A stretch of DNA of 64,000 nucleotides from Pseudidiomarina woesei (GTDB taxonomy: Bacteria; Pseudomonadota; Gammaproteobacteria; Enterobacterales; Alteromonadaceae): positions 284,429-348,428 of the forward strand of contig NZ_LIPW01000001.1 of assembly GCF_001418345.1 (NCBI RefSeq). Direction: 5' to 3'. Positions 28,231 to 41,649 of the stretch are shown here, piece by piece (position 1 is the stretch's first letter; each line of letters starts with the position of its first letter). The notes beneath the pieces are model-generated. The model had not been told where the DNA came from and ran no database searches. It was given only the letters and a program-made list of their open reading frames with translations. Made by a program: the position numbers and the translations under genes.

Positions 28231-28792
28231 AGGCTACGATGGCAAGTATCACCACCCCCCAACCAATACGATCAACGTAGGTGCGCAATTTTACGGCCAT
28301 TGTTGGGCCACCTGTTTTGAGCAACCACGCGACGAGGAAGAACCGTAACCCACGACTAATTAACGAGCCCAGCACAAAAGGTATAAACGCAACGCTTAAC
28401 ATACCGCCGGTTACGGTGAATAATTTATAAGGTAGCGGAGAGAACCCAGCAATGAAAATAATCCAAAAGCCATAAAGCTGAAACCAACTGGTTACACGCG
28501 CTAACTTTTCTTGATACCCCGCCCATTCAACCAATGGCAATACCACAGGTTCAAATAGGAAGTAACCAAGCCAATAACCTGCAACCCCACCTATCACCGA
28601 TGCAATAGTTGTGATCAAGGCGAAACGCCAGGCTTTTTGGGGTTGTGTCATGGCCATTGGGGCTAACATAACATCGGGGGGGATGGGAAAAACAACCGAC
28701 TCGGTAAAACTCAAACCAGCCAAAATAGTTGGTGCGTTGCGATGTTGTGACCAACTCAGCACTTTGTCATATAGCCAACCAAAAATTTTCAT
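28214..28792 (-). CDS. yqaA: YqaA-family inner-membrane protein (VTT/DedA-like)
   Basis: A 192-residue membrane protein with about four to five hydrophobic segments. It has the SNARE-associated/VTT core, seen in [17 protein letters not shown] and the later [15 protein letters not shown]. Relatives in the DedA superfamily flip lipids, but the function of YqaA proteins is not settled. It overlaps pcm by 4 nt and nlpD by 17 nt. Confidence 0.82.
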   Translation of the reverse strand: MKIFGWLYDKVLSWSQHRNAPTILAGLSFTESVVFPIPPDVMLAPMAMTQPQKAWRFALITTIASVIGGVAGYWLGYFLFEPVVLPLVEWAGYQEKLARVTSWFQLYGFWIIFIAGFSPLPYKLFTVTGGMLSVAFIPFVLGSLISRGLRFFLVAWLLKTGGPTMAVKLRTYVDRIGWGVVILAIVAYVWTR

Positions 28793-29424
28793 ACGGTGGC
28801 CCCTGGCACTAATGGCACAAATTTCACTTGGCCCAACTCCTTTTGTTCAAATTCATCTCCAAAGCGGCGCACCACAATAAGTCGCTGCGACGTGGTGCCT
28901 ACCGGAATCACCATAACTCCGCCGTCAGTAAGCTGTTGTAGCAACGCGGGGGGTATTTCACTAGCCGCAGCGGTTACAATAATGCCATCAAATGGCCCTT
29001 TAGTTTTCCAGCCTTGCCAGCCGTCACCATGGCGCATTGCGACATTGTGCAAATCAAGCTTTTTAAGTCGGCGCTTAGCTTGGTATTGCAACTCAGCAAT
29101 GCGCTCAACCGAAAAAACTTGGTCAACTAACTGTGCCAAAATAGCTGTTTGATAGCCACTGCCTGTACCTATTTCTAACACTTTATGGCAATCATGCTGC
29201 ATCAATAACTGGGTCATGGAGGCAACCATCAATGGTTGGCTGATAGTTTGCCCTTGTCCTATTGGTAACGCAGTATTCTCATAGGCTTTATGCGCTAATG
29301 ATTCAGGCATAAACAAATGCCTTGGGGTTGACTCAATGACCGCCAACACCGCTGGATTAGAAATTCCTTCGGCACGCAGTTTTGCAGTCAGCTTGCGTGC
29401 CATTCCTTGAAAATTTTGAATCAT
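28789..29424 (-). CDS. pcm: Protein-L-isoaspartate O-methyltransferase
   Basis: Repairs isoaspartyl residues in aged proteins by SAM-dependent methylation. The 211-residue protein has the SAM motif [18 protein letters not shown] and the family motif [11 protein letters not shown]. It overlaps surE and yqaA by 4 nt each. The surE-pcm-nlpD-rpoS order is the usual survival cluster. Confidence 0.95.
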   Translation of the reverse strand: MIQNFQGMARKLTAKLRAEGISNPAVLAVIESTPRHLFMPESLAHKAYENTALPIGQGQTISQPLMVASMTQLLMQHDCHKVLEIGTGSGYQTAILAQLVDQVFSVERIAELQYQAKRRLKKLDLHNVAMRHGDGWQGWKTKGPFDGIIVTAAASEIPPALLQQLTDGGVMVIPVGTTSQRLIVVRRFGDEFEQKELGQVKFVPLVPGATV

Positions 29425-30176
29425 GATGTCGTGCTAGCCAACCAACTGGATAAAGTGTCTTGATGGCTACGCGCGGTCATATCCAAACTAATTGGAGTGA
29501 TTGACACATACCCCTCGCGTACCGCGTGAAAGTCGGTGCCTTCGGCGTCATCTTGGTGTCCACCAATAGGCCCGTACCAGAAAATATCACGACCAAATGG
29601 GTCTTTACTTTGCACCATTCGCTCGGCCCGGTGGCGGCGACCTAGGCGCGTCACCTTAAAACCTTTCAGCTGTTCATAAGGTACAGCGGGTACATTAATA
29701 TTTAATATGGTATCGAGGCGTAACGGTTGGTCAGCCATGCGATTCACCACATCGGCTACAACTCGCGCTGCGGTATCGTAAAATTCATCGTTGTGCGCGC
29801 CCATCGAAACCGCAATGGCTGGTAACCCCATAAAACGCCCTTCCATAGCGGCTGCGACTGTACCTGAATATAAAACATCGTCGCCCATATTAGGGCCGTC
29901 ATTTATACCTGAAACCACTAAATCAACGTCATCGGCCAACGGCGAGTTCGTACCTAAATGCACGCAATCTGTTGGCGTGCCGTTAAGCGAGTAAAAACCG
30001 TTGGGTAATTTTTGCATGCGCAGAGGATTATGCAACGTTAATGAGTTACTTGCACCGCTACAATTTCGATCAGGTGCGATAACCCGTACCTGGGCAATTT
30101 CTTTTAGTCGTAAATACAGAGCTTCAATGCCTGGCGCATGCACACCATCGTCATTGCTGACTAATAACTTCATCAT
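29421..30176 (-). CDS. surE: 5'/3'-nucleotidase SurE
   Basis: A metal-dependent phosphatase acting on nucleoside monophosphates, important in stationary phase. The 251-residue protein has the acidic metal site [12 protein letters not shown] at the N-terminus and [19 protein letters not shown]. Two adjacent ATG codons are possible starts; AAGGTAAT precedes both. Confidence 0.95.
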   Translation of the reverse strand: MMKLLVSNDDGVHAPGIEALYLRLKEIAQVRVIAPDRNCSGASNSLTLHNPLRMQKLPNGFYSLNGTPTDCVHLGTNSPLADDVDLVVSGINDGPNMGDDVLYSGTVAAAMEGRFMGLPAIAVSMGAHNDEFYDTAARVVADVVNRMADQPLRLDTILNINVPAVPYEQLKGFKVTRLGRRHRAERMVQSKDPFGRDIFWYGPIGGHQDDAEGTDFHAVREGYVSITPISLDMTARSHQDTLSSWLASTTS

Positions 30177-30210
30177 GAGTTTGATTACCTTGTATTAAAT
30201 CATCATCTAT

Positions 30211-31245
30211 TTATTCTTCACGTGCGATATCGTTAATAAGTTCACGCAGTACGCTGGTCGCAAATGCACCGCGCCCAAGCGAAAACTCAAGCTCAGCACA
30301 ATCATCCGTAAGCCAGCGCATTTGCGGTGCTTGCAGCTTAAGCAATAACGGACGACGAGCCTCATCAAGACGTTGTTTACGCAGCCCTTGGTGTAACTCT
30401 GGGTAACGTTCACACACCGCGGCTTCGAATTCAGCAACGCCAGCTGCAGTCAGCTGCCGGCCACTGCCTGGCAATGGCGCTGTCAGTTGAATGTCGCCAC
30501 TGGCATAACGCGCTTGCAGCTCATCATCAATGCACTCTACAACGAAGAATGATTGGCTACCCTGCAACATCATCGCATCGCCTACTTCTGGCTGCAATCG
30601 ATTTGCAATAAGCCGTTCATGTAATATTTGATTGAACAAAAAAGAACGTGCAGCTGACAAGTACAGCCCACTTTGGTGACGGCTTGGTCGGCGTTTTAAC
30701 TCGCCATTAAACCAGCGCTTCGCTTGCTCAATATTTTGACCGTTATGGCCAAAACGTTGCGCACCAAAGTAATTGGGGACACCATCAGCGACTATCGCTT
30801 GCCAACGCTTTTCGAATGAATCCGGCTGATTAATATGGCGAACTCGCAACACAAAATGATTGCCTTTGTGAGTGCCTGTTTTTAATTTACGGGGCTGTAA
30901 TGCTGCAGTTAACACTTTGAACTCTGGGTGCTCCAACTGTGTCCAGTCTAGCAATGCCTGCCCCGGCAGCTGTATGGAAAACCATTGATACGTGACTGCG
31001 TGACGGTCTTTTAACCCAGAATAGCTAACATCGCGCTCTTTAACCCCAGCAAATGCCGCCAGTTGCGATGCCACAAAAGCTGTATTCGCGCCTTTTTTCT
31101 CAACCCAAAGCCACTGATGTTCACCAACTTGTTCACTAGGCTCTGTTATCGGCAATTCAAGAATTTCGGTCACTTGAAAGTCTTCAGGGCTAGCTTTGAA
31201 AACCCCTTCGCTACTCGGCTTTCCATGTAAATAAGCTTCAGTCAC
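30211..31245 (-). CDS. truD: tRNA pseudouridine(13) synthase TruD
   Basis: Makes pseudouridine at position 13 of tRNA-Glu. The 344-residue protein has the catalytic Asp in [15 protein letters not shown], followed by NHFVLRVR and [10 protein letters not shown]. Its start overlaps the end of ispF by 8 nt. Confidence 0.95.
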   Translation of the reverse strand: MTEAYLHGKPSSEGVFKASPEDFQVTEILELPITEPSEQVGEHQWLWVEKKGANTAFVASQLAAFAGVKERDVSYSGLKDRHAVTYQWFSIQLPGQALLDWTQLEHPEFKVLTAALQPRKLKTGTHKGNHFVLRVRHINQPDSFEKRWQAIVADGVPNYFGAQRFGHNGQNIEQAKRWFNGELKRRPSRHQSGLYLSAARSFLFNQILHERLIANRLQPEVGDAMMLQGSQSFFVVECIDDELQARYASGDIQLTAPLPGSGRQLTAAGVAEFEAAVCERYPELHQGLRKQRLDEARRPLLLKLQAPQMRWLTDDCAELEFSLGRGAFATSVLRELINDIAREE

Positions 31246-31726
31246 GAGGCACCACCGGCATCACCAGTACCACAGCATGGCAACCAATGCCTTCTTTGCG
31301 CCCCACAAACCCAAGTTTCTCGGTAGTGGTCGCTTTGACATTAATGAAGTCATCACTAGTATTAAGCAACTGCGCAATGCGTTGTCGCATTGCTGGAATA
31401 TGCTCAGCAAGTTTGGGTGCTTGGGCAACCACAGTGATATCAAGATTTCCTATAGCAAAGCCCTTTTCAAGCACTAAGCTGTAAACATGCTGCAACAGCT
31501 TGCCACTATCAGCGCCGGCATACGTATCATCTGTATCCGGAAAATGCTGGCCAATATCACCAAGTGCGACAGCGCCAAGCAAAGCATCGGCAACAGCGTG
31601 CAAAATCACATCGCCGTCAGAGTGTGCAATCAAACCTTCGGCATAGGGAACATGAATTCCACCTAATGTAAGTGGCCCCTGCCCCCCAAATTTATGCACA
31701 TCGTAGCCGTGACCAATTCGCATCAT
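31238..31726 (-). CDS. ispF: 2-C-methyl-D-erythritol 2,4-cyclodiphosphate synthase
   Basis: The fifth step of the MEP isoprenoid pathway. The 162-residue protein has the zinc ligands in GYDVHKFG and the loop [19 protein letters not shown]. It overlaps ispD by 4 nt and truD by 8 nt. Confidence 0.97.
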   Translation of the reverse strand: MMRIGHGYDVHKFGGQGPLTLGGIHVPYAEGLIAHSDGDVILHAVADALLGAVALGDIGQHFPDTDDTYAGADSGKLLQHVYSLVLEKGFAIGNLDITVVAQAPKLAEHIPAMRQRIAQLLNTSDDFINVKATTTEKLGFVGRKEGIGCHAVVLVMPVVPRD

Positions 31727-32418
31727 ATATTCCTATTGGTTAAAAACAGTGTTGCCAGGGCTTCATCGCCTGGCTGAGTGATTTTGATATTGGTTGAACG
31801 CCCTGTTACTAATTGAGGGTGCCCACCGACAAGCTCAATGGCTGATGCCTCGTCAGTAATTGCTGCATTATTTACGCCCACTTCTAACAACGCGCGTAGC
31901 AATTTGTCGCAAGCGAATACTTGTGGTGTTTGGGCGCGCCAGAGGTTATCTCGAACTAAAGTTTCCTGCACCTGTTGATCTTGCGCTCGTTTTAACGTGT
32001 CCGCTACAGGCACAGCTAACAAGGCGCCATCGGCATGACGCATACCGGCGCTGATTACTGCCGATAACTCATCAGCCTGCAAACAGGGCCGCGCAGCGTC
32101 GTGCACCGCCACAAAGTCATAACCTAATTGCCTTGCCTTGTGCACTCCCGCTGCCACGGACGCAGCACGTGTAGCGCCGCCTGTAACCCAAGTGATAGGC
32201 ACATCGACAGAGAAATGCAGTTGCTGTGCATGTTGATCTGCTTTGGCAATGGCTATAATAATTCGCGCAACACGGGGGTCGCGCGCAAGTGCAGCAACAC
32301 TATGTTGCAATACGGTTTGTCCGGCAATGGTTAAATATTGTTTTGGGGTCGTAAGCTGCATACGGCTGCCAATTCCTGCAGCAGGAATTACAGCAGCTAG
32401 GCTGGATTGCTTATCCAT
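31723..32418 (-). CDS. ispD: 2-C-methyl-D-erythritol 4-phosphate cytidylyltransferase
   Basis: The third step of the MEP pathway: it joins CTP to methylerythritol phosphate. The 231-residue protein has the nucleotide-binding motif [17 protein letters not shown], then [10 protein letters not shown] and [10 protein letters not shown]. It lies 5 nt after ftsB and is coupled to ispF. Confidence 0.97.
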   Translation of the reverse strand: MDKQSSLAAVIPAAGIGSRMQLTTPKQYLTIAGQTVLQHSVAALARDPRVARIIIAIAKADQHAQQLHFSVDVPITWVTGGATRAASVAAGVHKARQLGYDFVAVHDAARPCLQADELSAVISAGMRHADGALLAVPVADTLKRAQDQQVQETLVRDNLWRAQTPQVFACDKLLRALLEVGVNNAAITDEASAIELVGGHPQLVTGRSTNIKITQPGDEALATLFLTNRNI

Positions 32419-32423
32419 TGTCT

Positions 32424-32714
32424 TTAGTCATTCGTTGATTGTTTAACAGGAACAAGGCGAAAAAACGTCTCGCGCTCTTTAATTAGCCCAAGTTCATTAC
32501 GTGCACGCTCTTCAAGCGCCACCTGTCCGTCACGCAAATCAGTAATGTCGGCTTTTAATACATAATTACGTTGTTCTAGGCGTTGATTTGTCTCAGCCTG
32601 ACGTTGTACATCAGACTGCAGCGCCCAATAATCCGGTAAGCTATTCTTACCAAACCAAAGGCGATATTGCAGTGCAACTAGCGCAACAATAAACAGTACT
32701 TTTAGAAGTCGCAT
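32424..32714 (-). CDS. ftsB: Cell division protein FtsB
   Basis: A bitopic division protein that forms the FtsQLB complex. The 96-residue protein has a membrane helix at about 3-20, then a coiled coil (about 30-65), and the conserved end ARNELGLIKERETFFRLV. It heads the ispDF-truD-surE-pcm chain. Confidence 0.94.
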   Translation of the reverse strand: MRLLKVLFIVALVALQYRLWFGKNSLPDYWALQSDVQRQAETNQRLEQRNYVLKADITDLRDGQVALEERARNELGLIKERETFFRLVPVKQSTND

Positions 32715-32829
32715 GTGTACCCCAAAGCTTTTCTCAGTGACCGTCGTTGTTTATTATAAATTGGCGTGACGATTCTGCTAGTATATCGACCTTTGCCACA
32801 AAGCCCAACGACAAATAACACGAGCGGTT

Positions 32830-33549
32830 ATGGAATACCTAATTATTATTGCCATTATGTTTCTTGGTGCTTGCCTACAAGGAATTACAGGGTTTGGCTC
32901 TGGCTTAATCGCAGTTCCTTTGTTGACCTTATTGTTACCGCTAACCGTTATTACCCCAACCTTGTCAGTGGTTAATTTTGTCATGGCAACCTACCTAGCT
33001 TGGGCTCTTCGCCATCACGTTCGCTTCAAGCAGTGGCGCGCATTATTACTCAGTGGAATAATCGGCACATTAATGGGCAATTATTTACTGGCGTACATGC
33101 GGCTTGATTGGCTGCAAATGGCTATGGCTATCATGATATTTTTAGTGGCCGTATTATTTTGGTTTGGTCTGCAATGGCGTCATCAAAGTGGGGCACCATT
33201 ACAAACAATGACTGGGCTACTGGCAGGTTTTAGTAATGGTGCTCTGACCCTTGGCGGCCCACCCGTAGTGTTATTTCTTACTGGCAATGGCCTTGAACGC
33301 CTCGCCTTTCGCGCCACCCTCACCGTATTTTTTTGGGCGTTAGCAGTAACAAACATCATTTCGTTTGGCGTTCAAGGGCGTTATCAACTCGAACAGCTCA
33401 CTCTATTAGCTAGCTTACTGGTTGGCGCTATTAGTGGTGCTTGGCTTGGCCATAAGGTTAGTGGCTATTTATCAGAGCTTTTATTCCGAAAAATCAGTTT
33501 GATTTTGGTGATGGTTGCAAGTGCCATTGCCTTTTGGGGAGCGTTTTAA
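32830..33549 (+). CDS. TSUP family (TauE/SafE) sulfite/anion permease
   Basis: A 239-residue membrane protein with seven to eight helices. It has the TSUP signatures GITGFGSGLIAVPLL near the N-terminus and GFSNGALTLGGPPVVLFL in the second half. Family members move sulfite, sulfoacetate, taurine products or other organosulfur anions, but the substrate cannot be told here. It is divergent from ftsB and stands alone on the plus strand. Confidence 0.85.
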   Translation: MEYLIIIAIMFLGACLQGITGFGSGLIAVPLLTLLLPLTVITPTLSVVNFVMATYLAWALRHHVRFKQWRALLLSGIIGTLMGNYLLAYMRLDWLQMAMAIMIFLVAVLFWFGLQWRHQSGAPLQTMTGLLAGFSNGALTLGGPPVVLFLTGNGLERLAFRATLTVFFWALAVTNIISFGVQGRYQLEQLTLLASLLVGAISGAWLGHKVSGYLSELLFRKISLILVMVASAIAFWGAF

Positions 33550-33583
33550 CCTTTCACTACTTCACCCCAAATAGCACCTATGT

Positions 33584-34237
33584 TTAAAAATCGACTGTGG
33601 TAGCTAAAAGAACTTCACGTAACGACAACGTTCGTGGATCAACCTTACCTTTGTGGTTCCATTGATGCCCACAAAATGCCGGCGCTAAGTTGCTGCTATC
33701 TGGTTTTAACAACCACAACTTGTCGTTTTGTGATGAACCAGTTGAATGTTCGCCTACTGGCTCTATGCATCGACCACTAAAATCAAACCAACCATGCATA
33801 TTACAATGCACGCGCTGCTGTTCTCTATCAATGCGGTCTATCGAGTCTAAGCGAGCCAGATGAATTGGCCCTCGCAAGTCAAAAATTGGCACAGTATCAC
33901 CAAGTCTAGCTTGGCGGCCAAGCCACTTCTGTAATTTTGCGGGTTGGGTAGAACTAATCGCTAATTGACGCTTTTGCGGTGTCTGCCAACTGGCATTTTG
34001 AATATCCAGTGTATATGGCGCCTCGTTTTCAAGCATTCCCCGAGCGGCATTTTTGACATGATAAGGTAGGCTTTGTAACCGTCGCTGCAGTAAGCCTGTC
34101 GAAACCTGAGGTTGGTGCGCAAGCAAGCTTAACTCGCGTTCGTATAACGCAGTGCACAGCTCTGCAAATGCAGCAGAGCTCACGCCTACACTCGTGGTAG
34201 ACGTGAGCTGCTGAAAAATATCGCCTTGCTGTGTCAT
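33584..34237 (-). CDS. Uncharacterised protein with a C-terminal Cys/His cluster
   Basis: I do not recognise this 217-residue protein. It has no signal peptide or membrane helix. The N-terminal half looks helical. The C-terminal third carries Cys145, His148, Cys157, Cys189, His191 and His195, in the pattern CxxH...C...CxHxxxH, which could bind a metal. The only Cys outside this region is Cys28. It starts 26 nt after the eno stop on the same strand and probably shares the eno transcript. Codon use does not differ obviously from its neighbours. Confidence 0.75.
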   Translation of the reverse strand: MTQQGDIFQQLTSTTSVGVSSAAFAELCTALYERELSLLAHQPQVSTGLLQRRLQSLPYHVKNAARGMLENEAPYTLDIQNASWQTPQKRQLAISSTQPAKLQKWLGRQARLGDTVPIFDLRGPIHLARLDSIDRIDREQQRVHCNMHGWFDFSGRCIEPVGEHSTGSSQNDKLWLLKPDSSNLAPAFCGHQWNHKGKVDPRTLSLREVLLATTVDF

Positions 34238-34262
34238 GGTGGCGACCTAGTTAGCGCAGCGC

Positions 34263-35573
<1,311 letters not shown>

Positions 35574-35589
35574 TTAATACACGCGGCGC

Positions 35590-37242
<1,653 letters not shown>

Positions 37243-37310
37243 TCAGGTTAAAAGGGATTTGCTTCAAGACGGGAAAACAGTATACCCGAAGCACTGCAAT
37301 CCGACAATTT

Positions 37311-37336
37311 AAAATCACGTAAAGCCGTGTGATTTT
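37311..37336 (-). terminator. Possible terminator after mazG
   Basis: AAAATCAC and GTGATTTT form an 8-bp stem over a 10-nt loop, just beyond the mazG stop. It is AT-rich with only a short T run, so it is weak. Confidence 0.4.
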
Positions 37337-37338
37337 CG

Positions 37339-38139
37339 CTAATCCTCAACTTTTACAGCTTGCCAATGCGCTTCTAACTCGTCTAATGATAATTGCGCCG
37401 GTTGCTGGTCATTTTGTGCTAGGCGTTTTTCTATAGCTTGAAAACGTTGTTTAAATTTGACGTTGGTGCGGCGCAATGCGTGTTCAGGGTTTACCTGTGC
37501 ATGGCGCGCTAAATTCACCACCGCAAACAACACATCGCCAATTTCGGCTTCTAAAGCTTGTTGATCACGCTCTGATTTAGTGAGCTCTTCTTCAACTTCT
37601 GCAATTTCTTCCCGAATTTTTGCCATCACAGGGGCGATAGTTGGCCAATCAAAACCAACGTTGGCGGCACGTTTTTGTAATTTTTGCGCCATTAAAATAC
37701 TTGGTAGATTATCCGGGATACCGTGAAAAACACTGCCAGAGGAGTCTTTTGCCGCTCTTTCCTCGGCTTTTATCTGCTCCCATTGCGTTTTTATTTCTTC
37801 ATCGGTTTGTGTAGTGCTGCTCCCGAACACGTGCGGGTGGCGCCGAATAAGCTTGTCGGCCGTATGTTGCGCAATCTGATCAAAAGTAAATTGTTGCTGT
37901 TCAGCCGCCAATTGCCCGTAAAACACCACCTGAAAAAGCAAGTCGCCTAACTCGTCTTTAATTTCCTCAGGGTTACCTTCGGTAATTGCCGCCGCCACTT
38001 CATACGCTTCTTCAATGGTATATGGAATTAAACTTGTCATGGTCTGCTTCAGGTCCCACGGGCAACCGCCGTTGGGATCACGTAAACGCTGCATGACATT
38101 AATTAAAGCTTCGGTTCCACTGAAGTTGCTACGGCTCAT
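37339..38139 (-). CDS. mazG: Nucleoside triphosphate pyrophosphohydrolase MazG
   Basis: Hydrolyses nucleoside triphosphates to monophosphates and pyrophosphate, limiting ppGpp-linked and damaged nucleotides. The 266-residue protein has two MazG modules; the first contains CPWDLKQTMTSL and EEAYEV...DELGDLLFQVVFY, the second EEIAEVEEE...EIGDVLFAVVNLAR. It overlaps relA by 4 nt, a conserved pairing. Confidence 0.96.
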   Translation of the reverse strand: MSRSNFSGTEALINVMQRLRDPNGGCPWDLKQTMTSLIPYTIEEAYEVAAAITEGNPEEIKDELGDLLFQVVFYGQLAAEQQQFTFDQIAQHTADKLIRRHPHVFGSSTTQTDEEIKTQWEQIKAEERAAKDSSGSVFHGIPDNLPSILMAQKLQKRAANVGFDWPTIAPVMAKIREEIAEVEEELTKSERDQQALEAEIGDVLFAVVNLARHAQVNPEHALRRTNVKFKQRFQAIEKRLAQNDQQPAQLSLDELEAHWQAVKVED

Positions 38140-40331
38140 TGCGTTATTCTCTCGACTTTATGAACGCCTTTTACTTGCCCAAGGCGATTCACCAAACGTT
38201 GTAAATTTTCAGTGTCTGCAACCACTATTCCCACCGCTAGCCGGGCCTGGCGCGTGGCTGCATCTGAATGTGAGTCAAGCTGCGCTACATTGACTTTTTC
38301 GTTCGCCAGAACACTTGTTATGTCATGCAACAAACCATGACGATCGTCGGCGTCTATACGTAAATTAACGCGATAATTACCGCGTTTTTGTTGGCTCCAA
38401 CTAACCGCCAACGCGCGTTCCGGGTGCTGTTCTAACAAGTGTATTAATTGCTCGCAGTCGCGTCGATGCACAGACACACCGCGACCTTGTGTAACAAACC
38501 CAAGAATTGTATCACCGGGCACAGGTTGGCAACACTTGGCAAATTGCACCAGTAGGTTACCAATTCCTTCAACGGTAACGTCGCTTTGCTTGCCACTACG
38601 GCTTTTGCCTGCTTTAGGCGCTTTGGCGGTTAGTCGTTCAATACGCTCAGCAGCATTGTCATCTGCTGGCTTCAACTGGTTAACAACCTGATGCAGCCGC
38701 ACATCACCAGCCCCTATTGCCGCGAGCAAATCATCTAAGTGCACCATGTTAAAGCGTTCAAGCACAGACTCTGCTTGGCTTAACGGCACCTGAATTTTAT
38801 TAAGCTCGGTTTCTAGTAACTCACGGCCGGCTTTGGCGTTTTTCTCGCGATCAAGTTTCTTGAAATAAGCCACCACCTTGCTTCGTGCACGCGGCGTTTG
38901 TAGATAGCCATTGGCCGGATTTAACCAGTCGCGGCGTGGTTGTACGTTTTTCTGAGTTAAAATTTCAACCCGTTCGCCGTTTTTTAGCGTGTAGGTGAAT
39001 GGCACAATATGACCATCTACTTTTGCCCCAACACAACGATGCCCAACTTGCGAATGAATGTAATAAGCAAAATCTAACGGCGTGGCGCCACTTGGCAGGT
39101 CGATGACTTCGCCTTTAGGGGTAAACACATACACGCGGTCTTCAAATACCTGTGAGCGAATTTCCTCAACTAAACCATCATTGCCAGCCATATCGTCGTG
39201 CCAAGCCAGCAGTTTACGCAGCCATGCGATTTTTTCTTCAAACCCTGACCCTTTGCCAGTCGCGCTACCCTCTTTGTACATCCAATGCGCGGCCACACCT
39301 AGCTCGGCATCGTCATGCATGGCTTGGGTACGAATTTGTATTTCAACGTGCTTGTCTTCTGGGCCTAACACAACCGTGTGTATTGACTGGTAACCGTTGG
39401 CTTTGGGCGTCGCAATGTAGTCATCAAATTCTGACGCAATGTGGCGCCATAAGCTATGTACCACGCCTAATGCGCCGTAACAGTCTTTCAGCGATTCAGT
39501 AATAATGCGCACCGCGCGAATATCAAACAGTTGCTCAAAATTTAAATGCTTTTTCTGCATTTTTCGCCAGATAGAATAAATATGCTTAGGGCGCCCATAA
39601 ACGGTGGCTTTCACCCCTTCTGCATCAAGCGCCTGTTGCAGGCCACCGACAAAATTTTGAATGTAGTTTTCGCGGTCAATACGGCGCTCATGCAATTGGC
39701 TAGCAATGGCTTTATAAGTGGTTGGGTGTAAATAGCGAAAGGCAAGATCTTCCAATTCCCACTTAAGCTGACCAATACCAAGACGGTTCGCGAGCGGTGC
39801 GTAAATTTCATTACATTCTTTGGCGGCTAATACCCGTGTTTCTTCGTCGAGAGTTTTTACCTCACGCAAAAAACAAATACGCTCAGCAAGTTTCACTAAC
39901 ACCGCACGCACATCAGTCACCATGGCCAGTAACATACGCCGTACGTTGTCAATTTGGACTAAGCTGGGTTTGCCGTGTTGAAAGTGCTGCAGCGCGCTAA
40001 TGGTCTGCATATTTTGCACAGCTTCTAATAAAATCGGTAGGCTTTTGCCACCCCACGATAATGCTTGTTCACTATCTAGCAGAGCAGCCTCGTAGGCGGG
40101 GCTATATAAGGCGGCAACTAACGACTCTTGATCAAGGTTTAGGCCGATAAGAATTTCGACCATTTCTTCGCCTTTAACCAATAGCTGTGGTTTTTGGGCA
40201 TTGTCACATAACGCTTTTAGGCGTTCGGCATGCGCTCGCAATTCCTCGCGTCGCGTTTCTGAGCTTAATTCCGCTAGCCAATCGCCTTGTTGATGCGGTT
40301 TATCAACATGCGTACTTCGCACCCAAACCAC
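38136..40331 (-). CDS. relA: (p)ppGpp synthetase RelA
   Basis: A ribosome-associated synthetase that makes (p)ppGpp on amino-acid starvation. The 731-residue protein has an N-terminal pseudo-hydrolase region without the HD metal motif (AALYSPAYEA at that place), so it should be monofunctional. The synthetase domain, TGS domain (VYVFTPKGEVIDLPSG), zinc-finger-like region (FAKCCQPVPGD) and C-terminal ACT domain follow. The start is GTG with GGGAG upstream in the last codons of rlmD. Confidence 0.97.
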   Translation of the reverse strand: MVWVRSTHVDKPHQQGDWLAELSSETRREELRAHAERLKALCDNAQKPQLLVKGEEMVEILIGLNLDQESLVAALYSPAYEAALLDSEQALSWGGKSLPILLEAVQNMQTISALQHFQHGKPSLVQIDNVRRMLLAMVTDVRAVLVKLAERICFLREVKTLDEETRVLAAKECNEIYAPLANRLGIGQLKWELEDLAFRYLHPTTYKAIASQLHERRIDRENYIQNFVGGLQQALDAEGVKATVYGRPKHIYSIWRKMQKKHLNFEQLFDIRAVRIITESLKDCYGALGVVHSLWRHIASEFDDYIATPKANGYQSIHTVVLGPEDKHVEIQIRTQAMHDDAELGVAAHWMYKEGSATGKGSGFEEKIAWLRKLLAWHDDMAGNDGLVEEIRSQVFEDRVYVFTPKGEVIDLPSGATPLDFAYYIHSQVGHRCVGAKVDGHIVPFTYTLKNGERVEILTQKNVQPRRDWLNPANGYLQTPRARSKVVAYFKKLDREKNAKAGRELLETELNKIQVPLSQAESVLERFNMVHLDDLLAAIGAGDVRLHQVVNQLKPADDNAAERIERLTAKAPKAGKSRSGKQSDVTVEGIGNLLVQFAKCCQPVPGDTILGFVTQGRGVSVHRRDCEQLIHLLEQHPERALAVSWSQQKRGNYRVNLRIDADDRHGLLHDITSVLANEKVNVAQLDSHSDAATRQARLAVGIVVADTENLQRLVNRLGQVKGVHKVERITQ

Positions 40332-40335
40332 TGTG

Positions 40336-41646
40336 TTACTCCCGTTCGAAAAGTGTGATTACCTCAATGTGATGGGTCTGCGGAAACATGTCAATAACTT
40401 GAGCCCGTTTTAATGCATATCCATGTGCTTTCAGGGTTGCTGCGTCACGAGCTAGCGTGTCGGGGGCACAAGAAACATACACAATACGAGCAATATTACG
40501 TTTCGCTATTTCTTCAACTGCCATAGCCGCTCCGGCGCGCGCAGGGTCTAACAGTGCTTTTTTATATGTTTTCCCGCCCCAACTTTGTTGCGGCCACGGC
40601 TGCTCTAGGTTGGCACAAAAAGCGTCAACCGCAACGCCATTTGCAGTTGCGTTGTGTTGCAACTGCTCAACCATAGAGATAACCCCCTCAATGGCTGTCA
40701 CTTTGGCACCAGCTTGAGCCAATGGAATGGTGAAATGACCACTACCGGCAAACAACTCAATCACCGGCTCGTTAACTTGAACATCTAACCATGCTAGCGC
40801 TTGCGCTACCATGGTCTGCCCTAACTGCCGATGGCTTTGAATAAAGTCGGTTGGCTGGCAACTTAGCATGGCACCATCGGTATGGTATTGAGGTAAAATT
40901 TGCGTTGCTACCAACGGTTCAACACTGTGTTCGTAGGCCAACCACACGGCAACATTGTTCGCTTCTGCAAAAACTTCTAATTGAGTTCTGTCAGATTGCT
41001 CTATGCGAGTTGCTATACGCAGCAACACCACTGGCTGCTGGGCAAACTCAATCAGTTCAACATGGCCTAAGTGCTTGGCTAATGCCAGGTTAGCCACTAA
41101 ATCTCGTAAGGGCTTTAACAGCTTATTTAACGGCTGTGCCAACGTTAAACAACTGTCGATAGCTACAATTCGCTTACTTTGCGATGCCCGAAAACCGAGC
41201 GTTAACTGCTGACGTTTGCGATCAAAGTGCACGGCTAAACGAGCTCTACGGCGATAATGCCAAGCATCAGCCTGCAACGGTGTTAACCAGGCTTGCGCTT
41301 CAATACCTGCAAACTTACGTAGCATTTCTTGCACGGTTTGCTGTTTGTGAGTTACCTGTGCGGTGAGCTCGAGATGTTGAAAATCACAACCACCGCAACT
41401 TTGATAATAGTCACAAGGTGGTTTCTCACGGTGCGCGCTGGGCTCTAAAACCTTAAGCAAACTCGCCGTGTACTTACCATCAACCATCACGTTAACGGTT
41501 TCACCCGGTAACGCATTGGCCACAAAACGCACGCCTTGTGGCGTACGAATAACTCCACGCCCCTGGTGATCAAGCCCTACCACAGTTTGCGCCAATACTG
41601 GTTTATTTTTTGCTTGGCGCGGCTGTGGTTTATAAATTTGCGCCAT
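40336..41646 (-). CDS. rlmD: 23S rRNA (uracil(1939)-C(5))-methyltransferase RlmD
   Basis: Methylates U1939 of 23S rRNA. The 436-residue protein has an N-terminal TRAM domain, the iron-sulfur ligands Cys78, Cys84 and Cys87 with a fourth Cys in IDSCLTLAQ, a SAM fold with ELFAGSGHFTIPLA, and the nucleophile Cys in YVSCAPDTLARD. It lies 4 nt before relA. Confidence 0.95.
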   Translation of the reverse strand: MAQIYKPQPRQAKNKPVLAQTVVGLDHQGRGVIRTPQGVRFVANALPGETVNVMVDGKYTASLLKVLEPSAHREKPPCDYYQSCGGCDFQHLELTAQVTHKQQTVQEMLRKFAGIEAQAWLTPLQADAWHYRRRARLAVHFDRKRQQLTLGFRASQSKRIVAIDSCLTLAQPLNKLLKPLRDLVANLALAKHLGHVELIEFAQQPVVLLRIATRIEQSDRTQLEVFAEANNVAVWLAYEHSVEPLVATQILPQYHTDGAMLSCQPTDFIQSHRQLGQTMVAQALAWLDVQVNEPVIELFAGSGHFTIPLAQAGAKVTAIEGVISMVEQLQHNATANGVAVDAFCANLEQPWPQQSWGGKTYKKALLDPARAGAAMAVEEIAKRNIARIVYVSCAPDTLARDAATLKAHGYALKRAQVIDMFPQTHHIEVITLFERE

Positions 41647-41649
41647 GGG

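Noticed and set aside
33584-34237. Rieske iron-sulfur centre in the protein after eno
   Set aside because: A Rieske site needs CxH first and CxxH second; here the order is reversed and the spacing does not fit.
38136-40331. A bifunctional SpoT-like enzyme
   Set aside because: The HD metal motif of the hydrolase domain is absent and the gene sits between rlmD and mazG, the normal place of relA.
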